Of a DNA stretch of 64,000 nt, positions 15,793 through 25,407 are shown in pieces. The notes beneath the pieces were generated by a model. The model worked only from the letters and a program-made list of their open reading frames with translations, did no database searches and was not told the origin of the DNA. The stretch is from Ammoniphilus sp. CFH 90114 (GTDB lineage Bacteria; Bacillota; Bacilli; Aneurinibacillales; RAOX-1). Position 1 is the stretch's first letter. Every line of letters begins with the position of its first letter. The stretch covers positions 31,999-95,998 of the forward strand of contig NZ_SDLI01000005.1 in NCBI RefSeq assembly GCF_004123195.1. Direction: 5' to 3'. Position numbers and translations under genes: made by a program.

Positions 15793-16707
15793 ATGAAGCC
15801 AAATGAGTCCAGTTTAACGTCCTTGATATCAGCTTTTGCTCGAGCATACCACAGTAAATATGACACGCCAAAAATTTTCGACGATTTTATTGCACAAGAT
15901 TTGCTACTCCAAGAAGAATTTTCGAACATCAGTCAGTATATGATTCAAGGATTTTCGTTTTTCAACCAAGATAGGACGGAAAAGTTTCGAGATGATCCAG
16001 ACGAAAAGTTAAAATGGATTATTCAAGTGCAGCTTTCTCCCACTCCCTTAGCCCGTGCTGCCTATTGCGAAAAAGTATTATTGAACGAAATGTCGTTAGG
16101 ATTAAAGCAATATGTCATCCTAGGAGCTGGGCTGGATACGTTTGCTTTTAGACATCCAGAATGGAAAGGTAGCTTAGAAATATTTGAGGTGGATCAACCA
16201 GCCACCCAGGAGTTTAAAAAGAGTAGATTGGCTCAGGCAAATCTTGATATTCCAAGCCATCTTCATTTTGTTCCCATGGACTTTACCGAGACGTTTTCTT
16301 ATCAGAATCTATCAAATGAAGGGTTTGAAAACAAAAAAACGTTCTTTAACCTACTAGGCGTTTCTTATTATTTAACAAAAGAAGAGAATGCAAGGTTAAT
16401 ACAAGATTTATTTGCCGATATGCCCTCGGGAAGTTCTATCGTTTTTGATTATGCAGACGAAAACCTCTTTATAGAGAAAGGGAAGTCTAACCGAGTTGAA
16501 AATATGCTAAAAATGGCATCAAAAGGTGGAGAACCCATCAAATCTTGTTTCACTTATTGGGAAATGGAGAAAATGCTAGAAAAGTCAGGTTTACTTATTT
16601 ATGAACATTTATCCCCCAACGAGATTAATGAGCGATTCTTTCAACACCGAACGGATGATTTGACTGCCTTCGAAACGATCCATTATGTCCATGCTGTGAA
16701 AAAGTAA
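15793..16707 (+). CDS. SAM-dependent methyltransferase, leucine carboxyl methyltransferase-like family
   Basis: About 304 residues, cytoplasmic. The motif VILGAGLDTFAFRHPEW near residues 113-129, followed by IFEVDQPATQEFKKSRL, is characteristic of the LCM/PPM1 (TIGR00027-type) methyltransferases, often found in polyketide or unknown pathways. The N-terminal VQLSPTPLARAAYCEKVL fits the same family. The substrate is unknown. It is expressed from tandem promoters with an intervening terminator-like hairpin, which suggests conditional expression. GGGGAGG precedes the ATG. Confidence 0.85.
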   Translation: MKPNESSLTSLISAFARAYHSKYDTPKIFDDFIAQDLLLQEEFSNISQYMIQGFSFFNQDRTEKFRDDPDEKLKWIIQVQLSPTPLARAAYCEKVLLNEMSLGLKQYVILGAGLDTFAFRHPEWKGSLEIFEVDQPATQEFKKSRLAQANLDIPSHLHFVPMDFTETFSYQNLSNEGFENKKTFFNLLGVSYYLTKEENARLIQDLFADMPSGSSIVFDYADENLFIEKGKSNRVENMLKMASKGGEPIKSCFTYWEMEKMLEKSGLLIYEHLSPNEINERFFQHRTDDLTAFETIHYVHAVKK

Positions 16708-16945
16708 TCAACTCTCTCCCTTGCCGCTCAAAACAATCGAATGTGTTCGCGCCGGGGATACCCATGGTTGGGGACTTGCCGCATTGTTAAGGTAGAATCA
16801 AGCAGGATCGTAGATTTGGGACTTTCTTACGATGATTCTATTAAAATGACATGTTAAAATTAGTCTGTTTGGAATTATATCCTTTTTAAGGAAACAAGTA
16901 CCACTTGTTTGAGCGGAATAAGTTCATCAATTAGGGAGAGGAGAG

Positions 16946-17560
16946 ATGAAGTTGAAAAAATTAGCTATGGCAGTTGGTCTTATAGCGATCGTGGCTTCAA
17001 CCCCCATGGTCACGCATGCCGTAAGTGAAATCCGCGCCAAACTAGCGCCACATATTAAAATAACAAACGAAGGAAATCTCATTGATACTTCTGCAGCAAC
17101 ACCTATTATTTATAATGGAACGACTTACGTACCGTTGCGTAAGGTGGGGGAAGCACTAGGTTATGATGTGACCTGGAATGGTGAATCCTCCACTGTCCAA
17201 ATCAAGAAACCTGATGAGGCGTATCCACTCTATAAGGTAGAAGGAATTGAAGTAGTATCGTTAACCGCTTTCCCCGACGCATTTAAAGGAGTTACGGGAA
17301 CCGTATTTGGAAGATATGATGTGAATGTTTCGTTTAACATCACCAAGGAATTGAATCGAAAGCCTATCTTTACACTTGAAGTGCTAGATAAAAATAAAAA
17401 TGTAGTGAGTGCAACGGTCATTACGGTTCAAAGGACAAAACCGGATACATGGACCCATCCGTTGGTTTTTGATAATTTTGTTATGGCAAATGTACAAGAC
17501 GTTGAAACGGCAAATGAGCTCTTGCGAACGAGTTACACCTATAGAATCAAAATAGAATAA
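16946..17560 (+). CDS. Secreted protein with copper-amine-oxidase-like N-terminal (stalk) domain
   Basis: A 204-residue exported protein. The signal peptide covers residues 1-25 (cleavage after THA). A copper amine oxidase N-terminal-like repeat follows at about 50-90 (YNGTTYVPLRKVGEALGYDVTWNG), a domain common in Paenibacillaceae surface proteins and unrelated to amine oxidation here. The C-terminal 110 residues form an unrecognised beta-rich domain. GGAGAGG precedes the ATG. A terminator follows. Confidence 0.85.
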   Translation: MKLKKLAMAVGLIAIVASTPMVTHAVSEIRAKLAPHIKITNEGNLIDTSAATPIIYNGTTYVPLRKVGEALGYDVTWNGESSTVQIKKPDEAYPLYKVEGIEVVSLTAFPDAFKGVTGTVFGRYDVNVSFNITKELNRKPIFTLEVLDKNKNVVSATVITVQRTKPDTWTHPLVFDNFVMANVQDVETANELLRTSYTYRIKIE

Positions 17561-17565
17561 ACGTT

Positions 17566-17608
17566 AAAGAGTATGAGCGAAGGGCTGATCCTGACTTATA
17601 CTCTTTTT
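17566..17608 (+). terminator. Rho-independent terminator
   Basis: AAAGAGTAT / ATACTCTTT stem followed by TTTC. Confidence 0.75.
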
Positions 17609-17928
17609 TCATGGTCTATTTGCGAATGGGATAAGAAGCGGGGGGAGAAGGCAAATTCGGAGACTTGTTCTACTTGCTTTTGGTTATATGACTCGTGTTG
17701 TATGCGCGGGTCACTTCCTTCATTATGATCAGCCGGAAGCTTGGCAAGTGGCAGTTGAATCATTTCTAAGAAAAGTTGAGTCATCAACTCCATAGATCAG
17801 CTGTATGTATATAACGGTCTGAATACGAGGCTTATTTGGAGAGGTAAGGAACTGGTTTCTTTTTGGCTAATAGAGAGCTATAAAAATTGGTAGAATAGAA
17901 GAAAAGCAAAATGATAGGAGGAATGAAT

Positions 17929-18396
17929 ATGATGGAAGTGAAGCAATGGGCGCCGGATTTTACGTTGCCTGGCAGTAATGGAAAAGACGTGACGTTGTCT
18001 GACTTTAAAGGAAAAAACGTGGTTCTCTACTTTTACCCTAAGGATATGACTCCTGGGTGTACGACGGAAGCGTGTGATTTTCGTGATGATTATGCGTCCT
18101 TTCAAGCCTTGAATACCGTGGTCATCGGCATTAGCCCCGATCCAATCACGCAGCATCAAAAGTTCATCGCGAAGCACGATCTGAATTTTATTCTTTTAGC
18201 CGATGAGAGTCATGAAGTGGCAGAGAAATATGGCGTATGGAAGCTCAAGAAAAACTATGGAAAAGAGTACATGGGGATTGAGCGATCGACCTTTTTGATC
18301 GATCAGGAAGGGAGAATTGCGAAGGTTTATCCGAAGGTAAAGGTAAAGGGGCATGTTCAAGAGGTTTTAGCTTTTATAAAGGAGAACTTCGATTGA
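17929..18396 (+). CDS. bcp: Thioredoxin-dependent thiol peroxidase (Bcp/PrxQ)
   Basis: Cytoplasmic peroxiredoxin that reduces hydrogen and organic peroxides using thioredoxin. The catalytic motif YPKDMTPGCTTEACDFRD (residues about 36-53 from this start) has the peroxidatic Cys and the resolving Cys five residues later, as in atypical 2-Cys PrxQ. At 155 residues it has the usual length. The start at 17929 has AGGAGG seven bases upstream; the ATG at 17911 would overlap the ribosome site. The stop overlaps the TTG start of the next gene, so they are translationally coupled. Confidence 0.93.
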   Translation: MMEVKQWAPDFTLPGSNGKDVTLSDFKGKNVVLYFYPKDMTPGCTTEACDFRDDYASFQALNTVVIGISPDPITQHQKFIAKHDLNFILLADESHEVAEKYGVWKLKKNYGKEYMGIERSTFLIDQEGRIAKVYPKVKVKGHVQEVLAFIKENFD

Positions 18397-18853
18397 AACC
18401 AGAACACGAATCCGTAAGAGCGATGTGGAGGGACTTTCTTCGCAAGAAGGGAGTGCCTTCTGAAAAGGGCTATGCTTCCTGGCACTTTGAGCTAACAGAA
18501 GAATCGGCAAATAAGTTGGCTTATCTCGTGAAGAACGGACAGAAAAAAGCCACGGCTGCTGCGTTATGGTCATTTGAACAAAACAACGAGCCCTTACCGC
18601 AAGTGGGAGACTACAGCGTGATCACTGACTGGCATGGGATCGCTCCATCCAAACGACAAAGGTCGAAATCCTTCCTTTTCGCGACGTTACAGAGGAACAC
18701 GCTCGGATTGAAGGAGAAGGCGATCTGAGTCTGGACTATTGGAGAAGGGTGCATGTAATCTACTATAAGAAGATTTGTGAGCAACTTGAAAAAGAGTTTA
18801 CCGAAGAGCTTCCTGTTGTGTTTGAGCAATTTGAAGTCGTGTATGTACCCTAA
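18393..18853 (+). pseudogene. ASCH-domain protein, interrupted by a frameshift
   Basis: ASCH (YqfB-type) RNA-binding-like domain protein. The first frame runs to 18728 (SWHFELTEESANKLAYLVKNGQKKAT, then VGDYSVITDWHGIA). The expected rest of the family sequence (TTKVEILPFRDVTEEHARIEGEGDLSLDYW... ending EFEVVYVP-like) is found in another frame from about 18645 to a TAA at 18851-18853. Correcting one missing base near 18643 gives about 153 residues, a normal length. The TTG start overlaps the bcp stop with AAGGAGA upstream. Either a real pseudogene or a sequencing deletion. Confidence 0.8.
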
Positions 18854-18990
18854 TGTCAAAAGAGCTATAGGGATATTATCCAAGGTGCTATGCTCGTTTC
18901 GGGGATGTTCAGGTTAGGGATTTACGCCATTTTTAAATGCTTGAACGGTAAGTGAAAGTTGAAGGGCTTGCCACTGCTCAATTAAAACAA

Positions 18991-19027
18991 AAAACCTATC
19001 CAACATTACGATTGGATAGGTTTTTTT
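18991..19027 (+). terminator. Rho-independent terminator
   Basis: AAAACCTATCCAA / TTGGATAGGTTTT perfect stem with 8-base loop and TTTTTTT tail. Confidence 0.9.
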
Positions 19028-19182
19028 CTTTCGGCTCTTCGGTAACTAAGTCTCCATTGGGTAGAAATGTCGTCAAAGCCCTGGCTAAGTTATTTTCCTT
19101 TATCCGTTATTTTCTATGCAAAAAGAGGAGATATAATTGAGATACGAATAATTAAAGATCTAAAGCCTCCTATCTGGTGAAG

Positions 19183-19620
19183 GTCGAATAGGGCCACATT
19201 TGGACAGGGCAAGGCCAAAAGAGCTTGAGTGTGTCAGAATACGAGCCTGATTCGGACAGGTCAAGGCCAAAAGAGCTTGAGTCTGTCAGAATACGAGTCT
19301 TATTTGGACAGGGCAAGGCCAATCGAACTTGAGTCTGTCAGAATACAAGCCTCATTTGAACAGGGCAAGGCCAATCGAGCTTGAGTCTGTCAGAATACGA
19401 GCCTGATTTGGACAGGTCAAGCCCAAAAGAGCTTGAGTCAGTCAGAATACGAGTCTCATTTGGACAGGGCAAGCTCAAAAGAGCTTGAGTGTGTCAGAAT
19501 ACGAGTCTTATTTGGACAGGCCAAGTCTAAAAGAGCTAGAACTTGTCAGAATACGAGCCTCATTCGGACCGGGCAAGCCCAAAAGAGCTTGAGTATGTCA
19601 GTATACGAGCCTCGTTCGCT
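19183..19620 (+). repeat. 52-bp tandem repeat array 1
   Basis: GTCAG occurs at 19233, 19285, 19337, 19389, 19441, 19493, 19545 and 19597, an exact 52-base period, with a degenerate first unit at 19183. Each unit reads roughly GTCAGAATACGAGCCT, (G/C)ATTTGGACAGG, CAAGcccaaaagagCTTG, AGTCT. The period is not a multiple of three and the stretch is not coding. It fills most of the 890-base gap 18854-19745. Confidence 0.95.
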
Positions 19621-19626
19621 CTCGTG

Positions 19627-19664
19627 GATACCCCCTTGGGTAAGAAACTGACCCATTCATAACC
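19627..19664 (+). repeat. Dispersed head element (ACCCCC-type)
   Basis: GATACCCCCTTGGGTAAG...CTGACCCATTCATAA directly after array 1. It matches the head of the element at 6967 and the sequence after array 2 at 28197. Confidence 0.6.
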
Positions 19665-19745
19665 ATAATACTAAGCCAGTTGGAGGATTATGTACCTTTG
19701 TGAAGAATAAGGAAATCCATACGTATTTTTAGGGGGAAGGGTTTC

Positions 19746-21350
19746 ATGAAGTGGAAATGGTTTCGGATGGTCTCCATAGTGGGGATGGCGCTCCGGTTTT
19801 TCTTACAGATTTTTTGGTACCAATGGAGGAAAAAAACGGGGCATGAATGGGATGGATTAATGCGGCGCCAAGCGCGAGAGTTTAGGGAGAAGGCCATTCG
19901 GCTTCAAGGCTTACTTATTAAGGTGGGGCAATTCTTAAGTACTAGAGGGGATATGCTTCCTAAGCCTTTTGTCGAAGAAATTACGCGGCTTGTAGATCAG
20001 GTTCCAGCCGGAGGTTGGGATCAAGCGAGGGTACAGCTTGAACGGGAATGGGGAACATCCTACCGTGAAATTTTGCGAAGTGTCGGAAGCGAACCGGTTG
20101 CGTCCGCATCGATTGGGGAGGTGTACCGTGCGGAGCTGCTGGATGGAACGAGTGTGGCGGTGAAGATTCAGCGCACCGGTATTGATAAGGTCATTGCAGC
20201 GGACTTTCAAGCTCTAAGGATCATCACATGGATTGCGCGGTTTACTCCTTTTTCAGATAAGGCGAATTTCCCTATGCTATACAAGGAAATGAAGACGGTT
20301 ATCGAGCGGGAGTTGGATTTTAAAAAGGAAATGGAGACCGCACAACAGTTTAAGGAGCGATTTCAAAGAGAAGAGGTGCAGGTTTATATACCCGAAGTGT
20401 ATTCGGAATACACCACGAAAAAAGTATTGGTCATGGAGTGGGTCGAAGGACAGAAGATTACGGATACTGACTTTTTGAACCAATCCGGCATCGACAGAAA
20501 AGGTTTGGCGGAAAGGCTCTTGAAGCTTTTTATACCTCAGTATTTGGAGCAAGGAAAATTTCATGCCGATCCTCATTCCGGCAATGTCCTGGTGAATGAG
20601 AAGGGTGAGATCATTCTCCTTGATTTTGGGATGATGGGGGAAATCAGCAAAAAAGACGCGGAGCACCTTCAGCAGCTTCTGATTGCTTTAGGTGTGAAAA
20701 ATTATGCCAAAGCGGTGGAGCACCTGATCAAGCTGGAATTTGTCCTTCCTTCCGCCAACCGAAAAGAGATGGAAGTGATGCTTGAAGAAGCTCTTTCTTT
20801 TGACCTGAAATCGTTTAAGCAGATGACTCAAATGGAAATGTTGAAAATGAAGATGGAGCTTCAGAAGGTGATTGAGGCCCTGCCGATTCAGGTACCGACA
20901 CGCTTCGTGTTTTTGGGTCGATCCTTTATCACGGTGGAAGGGCTGATTGCCACGATCTATCCTGACGGAGATGTAGTCGGGCTGGGTGAGCCCATTCTTA
21001 AGGAGTGGTTTGAGCAGCATCAGGGTGGATGGTGGAAGCTGGTGGCCAGTTGGGTTCAAGGACAGCCTTTCTTTCAAACGCTTCAAAGCCTTCCTAGCTT
21101 GTTGGAGGAACCGCGCAGATACCGAGAGTGGCAGGAGGAAGCACAGCGAAGATCGTTTGAGTTTGAACATGCCAGGGACAAAAAGAGGGATGCCTTTATC
21201 GTGCTCGTCTTATCCATCGTCCTGGCATTCATAGCCTATGGATTACGAAATCCGACTTTATGGATGGCTTCCGTTCTTCTTGCGGGTGTTTCTGGGCCTC
21301 TCTATTTCATAGTTTCTAGAAAAGTGAAAAAACTGATACGGCGGAAGTAA
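19746..21350 (+). CDS. ABC1/UbiB (AarF) family atypical kinase
   Basis: Membrane-associated atypical kinase/ATPase of the UbiB/ADCK family. The KxGQ motif KVGQFLSTRGDMLP is near residue 59, the A-rich loop SVGSEPVASASIGEVYRAEL near 115, invariant lysine VKIQRTG near 140, ADPHSGNVL near 278 and metal-binding LDFGMMG near 293. Two C-terminal hydrophobic segments (about 480-498 and 503-520) anchor it. A short hydrophobic N-terminus precedes. At 534 residues it has the usual length. Roles in prenyl-lipid biology are known in other bacteria; the partner here is unknown. GGGGGAAGG lies upstream of the ATG. Confidence 0.92.
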   Translation: MKWKWFRMVSIVGMALRFFLQIFWYQWRKKTGHEWDGLMRRQAREFREKAIRLQGLLIKVGQFLSTRGDMLPKPFVEEITRLVDQVPAGGWDQARVQLEREWGTSYREILRSVGSEPVASASIGEVYRAELLDGTSVAVKIQRTGIDKVIAADFQALRIITWIARFTPFSDKANFPMLYKEMKTVIERELDFKKEMETAQQFKERFQREEVQVYIPEVYSEYTTKKVLVMEWVEGQKITDTDFLNQSGIDRKGLAERLLKLFIPQYLEQGKFHADPHSGNVLVNEKGEIILLDFGMMGEISKKDAEHLQQLLIALGVKNYAKAVEHLIKLEFVLPSANRKEMEVMLEEALSFDLKSFKQMTQMEMLKMKMELQKVIEALPIQVPTRFVFLGRSFITVEGLIATIYPDGDVVGLGEPILKEWFEQHQGGWWKLVASWVQGQPFFQTLQSLPSLLEEPRRYREWQEEAQRRSFEFEHARDKKRDAFIVLVLSIVLAFIAYGLRNPTLWMASVLLAGVSGPLYFIVSRKVKKLIRRK

Positions 21351-21495
21351 CGGTCAGCAAGTATCGTTATGAATACTAGAATATTATTTAGGTATTGAGA
21401 TTCGGAGAAAGTTCTCACTCTACTACCATCGAAATCATAGACTATTACAAAAGAGAGGAAGCTACTGAAACATGATAAATAGGAGATGATAGATT

Positions 21496-22905
21496 GTGGG
21501 TTGTAGAAAAGTAACTCCGGCTATCGGGCATAGGTGTTTTAATTTGGTGCAAAATCCCAGCTTTGAAGCGGGTTTAACTGATTGGACAAGTGAAAATGTT
21601 ACTCTTACCAATTCGTTGCACTTTGAGGGAACGCAGGTCGCGACCATGGGTCCTGATATAGCTCATATGTTTCAGGATGTTGCATTAATTGGTACCGAAT
21701 GTTCTCCCTTGCTGTTAAGTTTCAATGCTTTTGGTTCTTCTCAGCCCGAGATGACAATAAACGTGTTGTGGCTGGATGCCAAGCGCCGAGAAATAGGCAC
21801 GGGTTTAAGACTGTTCATTCCCCAATTCACTACGGATAGTGATATCAATGCAAGGGTCACTTTTTACGATATTACGGATTCCCCGCCTCCTGGTGCTCGT
21901 TTTGCACGCCTGTTGTTTAGTAGTGGACCTGGAGGCTCTGTTTCTATTGATCAAGTTATTTTGGCTATAACAAACACAATGAATCTTGTACAAAACGCTA
22001 GTTTTGAAGTGGGATTGCAGAGTTGGACCGGGCCCACATTTCAACCGACTTTTAGAAGTCCTCTACAGGGTGCAGTCGATGTGACGACTACATTAAGCGG
22101 TACCCTCTTCCAAGATGTATTCATTGGGAACCAGCCTTCCAACGCCCCCTACCTCTTTAGTTTTGGTGCTTTTGCTAGTGGGGTGGCGGCTATGACAGTT
22201 CAAGTGCAGTGGCTGGATGCAGGAAACAACACGATTGGGTCTCCTGGGTTAGAAATAAACATTCCAACTAACATCTTGAACAATCAGGTGAACTATCTGA
22301 CATACCTGGATATCACAGATCCTGCTCCTCCTGGTGCAGTAATGGCGAGGATCCTTTTTAACCCTGTGATGGACGAGGGCAGTACCCTAAAAATCGACCA
22401 GGTTCTCCTAGCCAGGGCCGGTTCGGCAAATTTAATACAAAACCCCAGTTTCGAAGATGGCTTGATCGAATGGACACCGGTTAGCACACAAGCAGTTGCT
22501 ACAAATTTTGTTTATGAGGGAACTACCGAAGCTAGAACGGATGTAGGGGTTGGAGGCATCATCTTTCAAGATGTTCCGATTGCCAATGCTGAGAACCACT
22601 GCTTCTTACTTAACTATGGTCTGAGGGTTGGACGTTTAGGGGCTGGTGTTGCAATAGCTGATGCACTGGTCAAGGTTTTATGGTTAGATGGTGACGGCAA
22701 GGAAATTGGATTAGGACTTAGCCTTTTTGGACGGGGGATCTCTGCACCTGCAGTAGGCAGTAGGTGGTTGGTATATACGGGTATCACGGAAAAGGCACCT
22801 CCTGGGACGGCAGCGGCAAGGGTGCAATTTTCTATCCCTTCATCTTCAGTCGACCGCAACGATTTTGTAGCCATTGATAAAGTTGTATTTGGGCGTTTGG
22901 TTTAG
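21496..22905 (+). CDS. Surface-type protein with three ~150-residue modules
   Basis: A 469-residue protein built from three homologous modules that begin with NLVQNPSFEAGLTDWT (residue 16), NLVQNASFEVGLQSWTG (163) and NLIQNPSFEDGLIEWTP (312). Each contains VQWLDAGNN/VLWLDAKRR-like and DITDPAPPGAVMARILF-like strands and ends in IDQVILA-like sequence, the look of a beta-sandwich (galactose/carbohydrate-binding-like) fold. No signal peptide or LPXTG motif is seen, so an outer spore layer is one possible location (inference). The GTG start follows GGAGATGAT. A strong terminator follows. Function is not recognised. Confidence 0.75.
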   Translation: MGCRKVTPAIGHRCFNLVQNPSFEAGLTDWTSENVTLTNSLHFEGTQVATMGPDIAHMFQDVALIGTECSPLLLSFNAFGSSQPEMTINVLWLDAKRREIGTGLRLFIPQFTTDSDINARVTFYDITDSPPPGARFARLLFSSGPGGSVSIDQVILAITNTMNLVQNASFEVGLQSWTGPTFQPTFRSPLQGAVDVTTTLSGTLFQDVFIGNQPSNAPYLFSFGAFASGVAAMTVQVQWLDAGNNTIGSPGLEINIPTNILNNQVNYLTYLDITDPAPPGAVMARILFNPVMDEGSTLKIDQVLLARAGSANLIQNPSFEDGLIEWTPVSTQAVATNFVYEGTTEARTDVGVGGIIFQDVPIANAENHCFLLNYGLRVGRLGAGVAIADALVKVLWLDGDGKEIGLGLSLFGRGISAPAVGSRWLVYTGITEKAPPGTAAARVQFSIPSSSVDRNDFVAIDKVVFGRLV

Positions 22906-22962
22906 GGATGAACATTGACCTAAAATGACCATACGAGTCTGCTAGAGTCTTTACGAATTGAG

Positions 22963-22998
22963 AAAACCCCTTTCTAGTGATAATAGAAAGGGGTTTTT
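22963..22998 (+). terminator. Rho-independent terminator
   Basis: AAAACCCCTTTCTA / TAGAAAGGGGTTTTT stem. Confidence 0.9.
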
Positions 22999-23071
22999 AT
23001 TTGCCTGATACTTCCTAAGGTAGGGTCTGCTGACCGAGTGGAAAGTAGTCCATGTAACATGAACCTTGCGG

Positions 23072-24112
23072 TTACTTCCTTTCTATCCTCTTAATACCGA
23101 CAACTCGATAGTTCTTGTAATACCAATCTAGCTTATCGATTTTGACGCCTTTGCTTCCCACATGTGCCATCTTTTTATCCCCCATGTAGATCCCGACATG
23201 ACTAATATAACCTTTACCCGTATCAAAAAAGATGAGATCGCCGACCTTCATTTTTTTCATGGAAACGATTTTTCCTACCTTAAATTGCTCCCTTGTTGTT
23301 CGAGGAAGCTCCACGCCTAATTCTTTGAAAACGTATTGAGTGAAACCACTGCAATCAAATCCTTTTATTGTTGCTCCACCCCATCGGTATGGGGTTTCTA
23401 GCAACATGTTTACATTTTTTACTAGTTTTTTCTTGAAGGAGGGGACTTTTTTTATTTCTTTAGAAGGTGTTTTTTGAGGGGGAGGAGCATAGGTAGGGGG
23501 GCTTCCATGGAGAATGCGATGTAATAAAACGGCTGTTTCTGCCCGTGTGAGGGAGTCCTTTGGGCGAAAGTGTTGGTTCGAACCCAGCATGATATCATGT
23601 TCGAATAGAGCAGCTACACTTGACCGGGCCCACGGACTGATTTGCTTATAATCTTTATAGAGGGGGGGATTTCCTTTATGAGAATAACCAAAAGCGTGAG
23701 CAGCAATAACCGCGGCTTCCTCTCGTGAAATGGCTTTTTCAGGGTGGAATGCGTTTTCATCCACGCCTTTGATCATTCCCATACTATAGAGTTTCTTTAT
23801 AGATTCATAAAACCAATCGTTTGGGTTTACATCATGAAAGGGAACCGCCTTTAATTCTACCTCTTCTTTAATTGCGTTAGAAAGAAGGGATACGAATTCA
23901 GCTCTTGTTATCGCTTTTGCAGGTAAAAAGACAGCATCCTTGAAATCCCTTAACATGCCCTCATTATACAGCTTCTGAATACTCGAAGTTGCCCATGGGG
24001 TATCGTGAAGGTCTCGATAATGACTCTCTTCCTTCTGATCCGCCAAAGCAACCCCACTTAGTAGGGAGGTAGCCAGAAGGCTAGATAGTAAAGTTTTATG
24101 CAAAATGGCCAT
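23072..24112 (-). CDS. SLH-domain NlpC/P60 cell-wall endopeptidase
   Basis: Exported peptidoglycan hydrolase. The signal peptide covers residues 1-24 (ALA). Three S-layer homology domains follow at about 32-85, 90-145 and 150-205 (AITRAEFVSLL, AISREEAAVIAAHAFG, SLTRAETAVLLHRIL), which bind secondary wall polymer. After a Pro-rich linker the NlpC/P60 domain (225-345) carries catalytic Cys in FDCSGFTQYVF and His in SHVGIYMG. Cleavage of gamma-D-Glu-diamino-acid bonds is expected from the family. Monocistronic, minus strand. Confidence 0.93.
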   Translation of the reverse strand: MAILHKTLLSSLLATSLLSGVALADQKEESHYRDLHDTPWATSSIQKLYNEGMLRDFKDAVFLPAKAITRAEFVSLLSNAIKEEVELKAVPFHDVNPNDWFYESIKKLYSMGMIKGVDENAFHPEKAISREEAAVIAAHAFGYSHKGNPPLYKDYKQISPWARSSVAALFEHDIMLGSNQHFRPKDSLTRAETAVLLHRILHGSPPTYAPPPQKTPSKEIKKVPSFKKKLVKNVNMLLETPYRWGGATIKGFDCSGFTQYVFKELGVELPRTTREQFKVGKIVSMKKMKVGDLIFFDTGKGYISHVGIYMGDKKMAHVGSKGVKIDKLDWYYKNYRVVGIKRIERK

Positions 24113-24566
24113 AAAGCAGCAACCCTTTGACTAGTTTTACATATCGTATGCAATCGAGACGAAGTAGGAAGTAGGAAAGCAGACTAATTCTAGCAAAACA
24201 AACGCATCCGATGTTTAAGTTTTTATAAAACCCTGCTTCCCTGTTGGGGTGGGCAAGGTTTTATTCTCCGGCTTTGATCGCGGGTTCTTAAGCGTCCCCG
24301 TATGGTTGATTTCAAAATCTACTGCGATGTCGGCAATGGTATGCTTCAATAAAATAAGTGGGACACTCCATCCATATTGACTTGTATAACTGTATTATAT
24401 ATAATTACAGTAACCTTCATGCTAAGAGAGGATGAACAACGACCATAGAGTTTATTTTTTTGTAAATTGCAACAAATATAGTTTCAGATTAAGCATCCAT
24501 ACTTTTTCCTGTTATTGGAGAAGTTAAATAAAGGTAGGCTAAGTAGCCTGATGAGGAGGAATACAT
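24113..24566. other. Intergenic region between divergent hydrolase and nitroreductase genes
   Basis: About 450 bases without a supported gene. It contains a weak imperfect hairpin (AAAACCCTGC...GCAAGGTTTT, about 24227-24262) and AT-rich sequence consistent with promoters for both flanking genes. I see no clear operator. Confidence 0.4.
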
Positions 24567-25247
24567 ATGCAAGAAGTAATCATGAGTAAGGAAAATATTC
24601 TTGATGCGTTTCGATTTAGACATGCGACGAAGGAATTTGATCCAACGAAAACTATCGCAGAGGAGGACTTCCGTGTAATTTTGGAGGCCGCCCGACTTTC
24701 ACCAAGCTCTTGCGGTTATGAGCCTTGGAAATTCCTCGTAATTCAAAATCGTGAACTGAGAGAAAAGTTAAGAGGCGTTTCCTGGGGAGCACAAGGACAA
24801 TTGCCAACGGCAAGTCACTTCGTCATCATTCTAGCTAGAACGATCAAAGATACAAAGTTTGACTCTGAATATGTCAGAAATCAGATGATTAATGTACATG
24901 GATTTCCACCAGAAGTATTTGAACAGATCATAGGTAGGTACCAAACGTTTCAGGAAGAAGATCTGAAACTCTTGGAAAATGAACGAACCATGTTGGATTG
25001 GGCCGGAAAGCAAACCTACATTGCCTTGGCGAATATGATGACGACAGCCGCCATGCTAGGCATTGATTCTTGTCCGATCGAAGGGTTTAATATGGAAAAA
25101 GTTCAACAAATCCTCAAGGAGGAGAATTTGTTAGAGGATGACCACCTCGCTGTATCCGTAATGGTGGCCTTCGGCTACCGAGCCCATGAACCGAAGAGGC
25201 AGAAATCCAGAAAAAATATAGAAGATATCGTGCAGTGGATTAAATAA
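24567..25247 (+). CDS. NAD(P)H-dependent nitroreductase family protein (YfkO-like)
   Basis: FMN-dependent oxidoreductase of about 226 residues. The N-terminal FMN-binding pattern FRFRHATKEFD and ARLSPSSCGYEPWKFLVI, the region ANMMTTAAMLGIDSCPIEGF near 153-172, and the C-terminal AFGYRAHEP motif near 205 are typical of NfsB/YfkO/YodC-type nitroreductases. It probably reduces nitro or quinone compounds. AGGAGG precedes the ATG. It appears monocistronic. Confidence 0.9.
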   Translation: MQEVIMSKENILDAFRFRHATKEFDPTKTIAEEDFRVILEAARLSPSSCGYEPWKFLVIQNRELREKLRGVSWGAQGQLPTASHFVIILARTIKDTKFDSEYVRNQMINVHGFPPEVFEQIIGRYQTFQEEDLKLLENERTMLDWAGKQTYIALANMMTTAAMLGIDSCPIEGFNMEKVQQILKEENLLEDDHLAVSVMVAFGYRAHEPKRQKSRKNIEDIVQWIK

Positions 25248-25407
25248 GGAAGAGGAAGGTGGCCTAGGACGGTGAGGAATCCGTTCTGGGTCTTTTTATG
25301 TAGATTCCTAGGAATTCATTTGAATCGTTATAAAGTTATAGTTTAATATAAAAGAGAGCATGGGTTTCTACCAATACTTTCTATTTTATTTAGAAAGACG
25401 TACGTGA

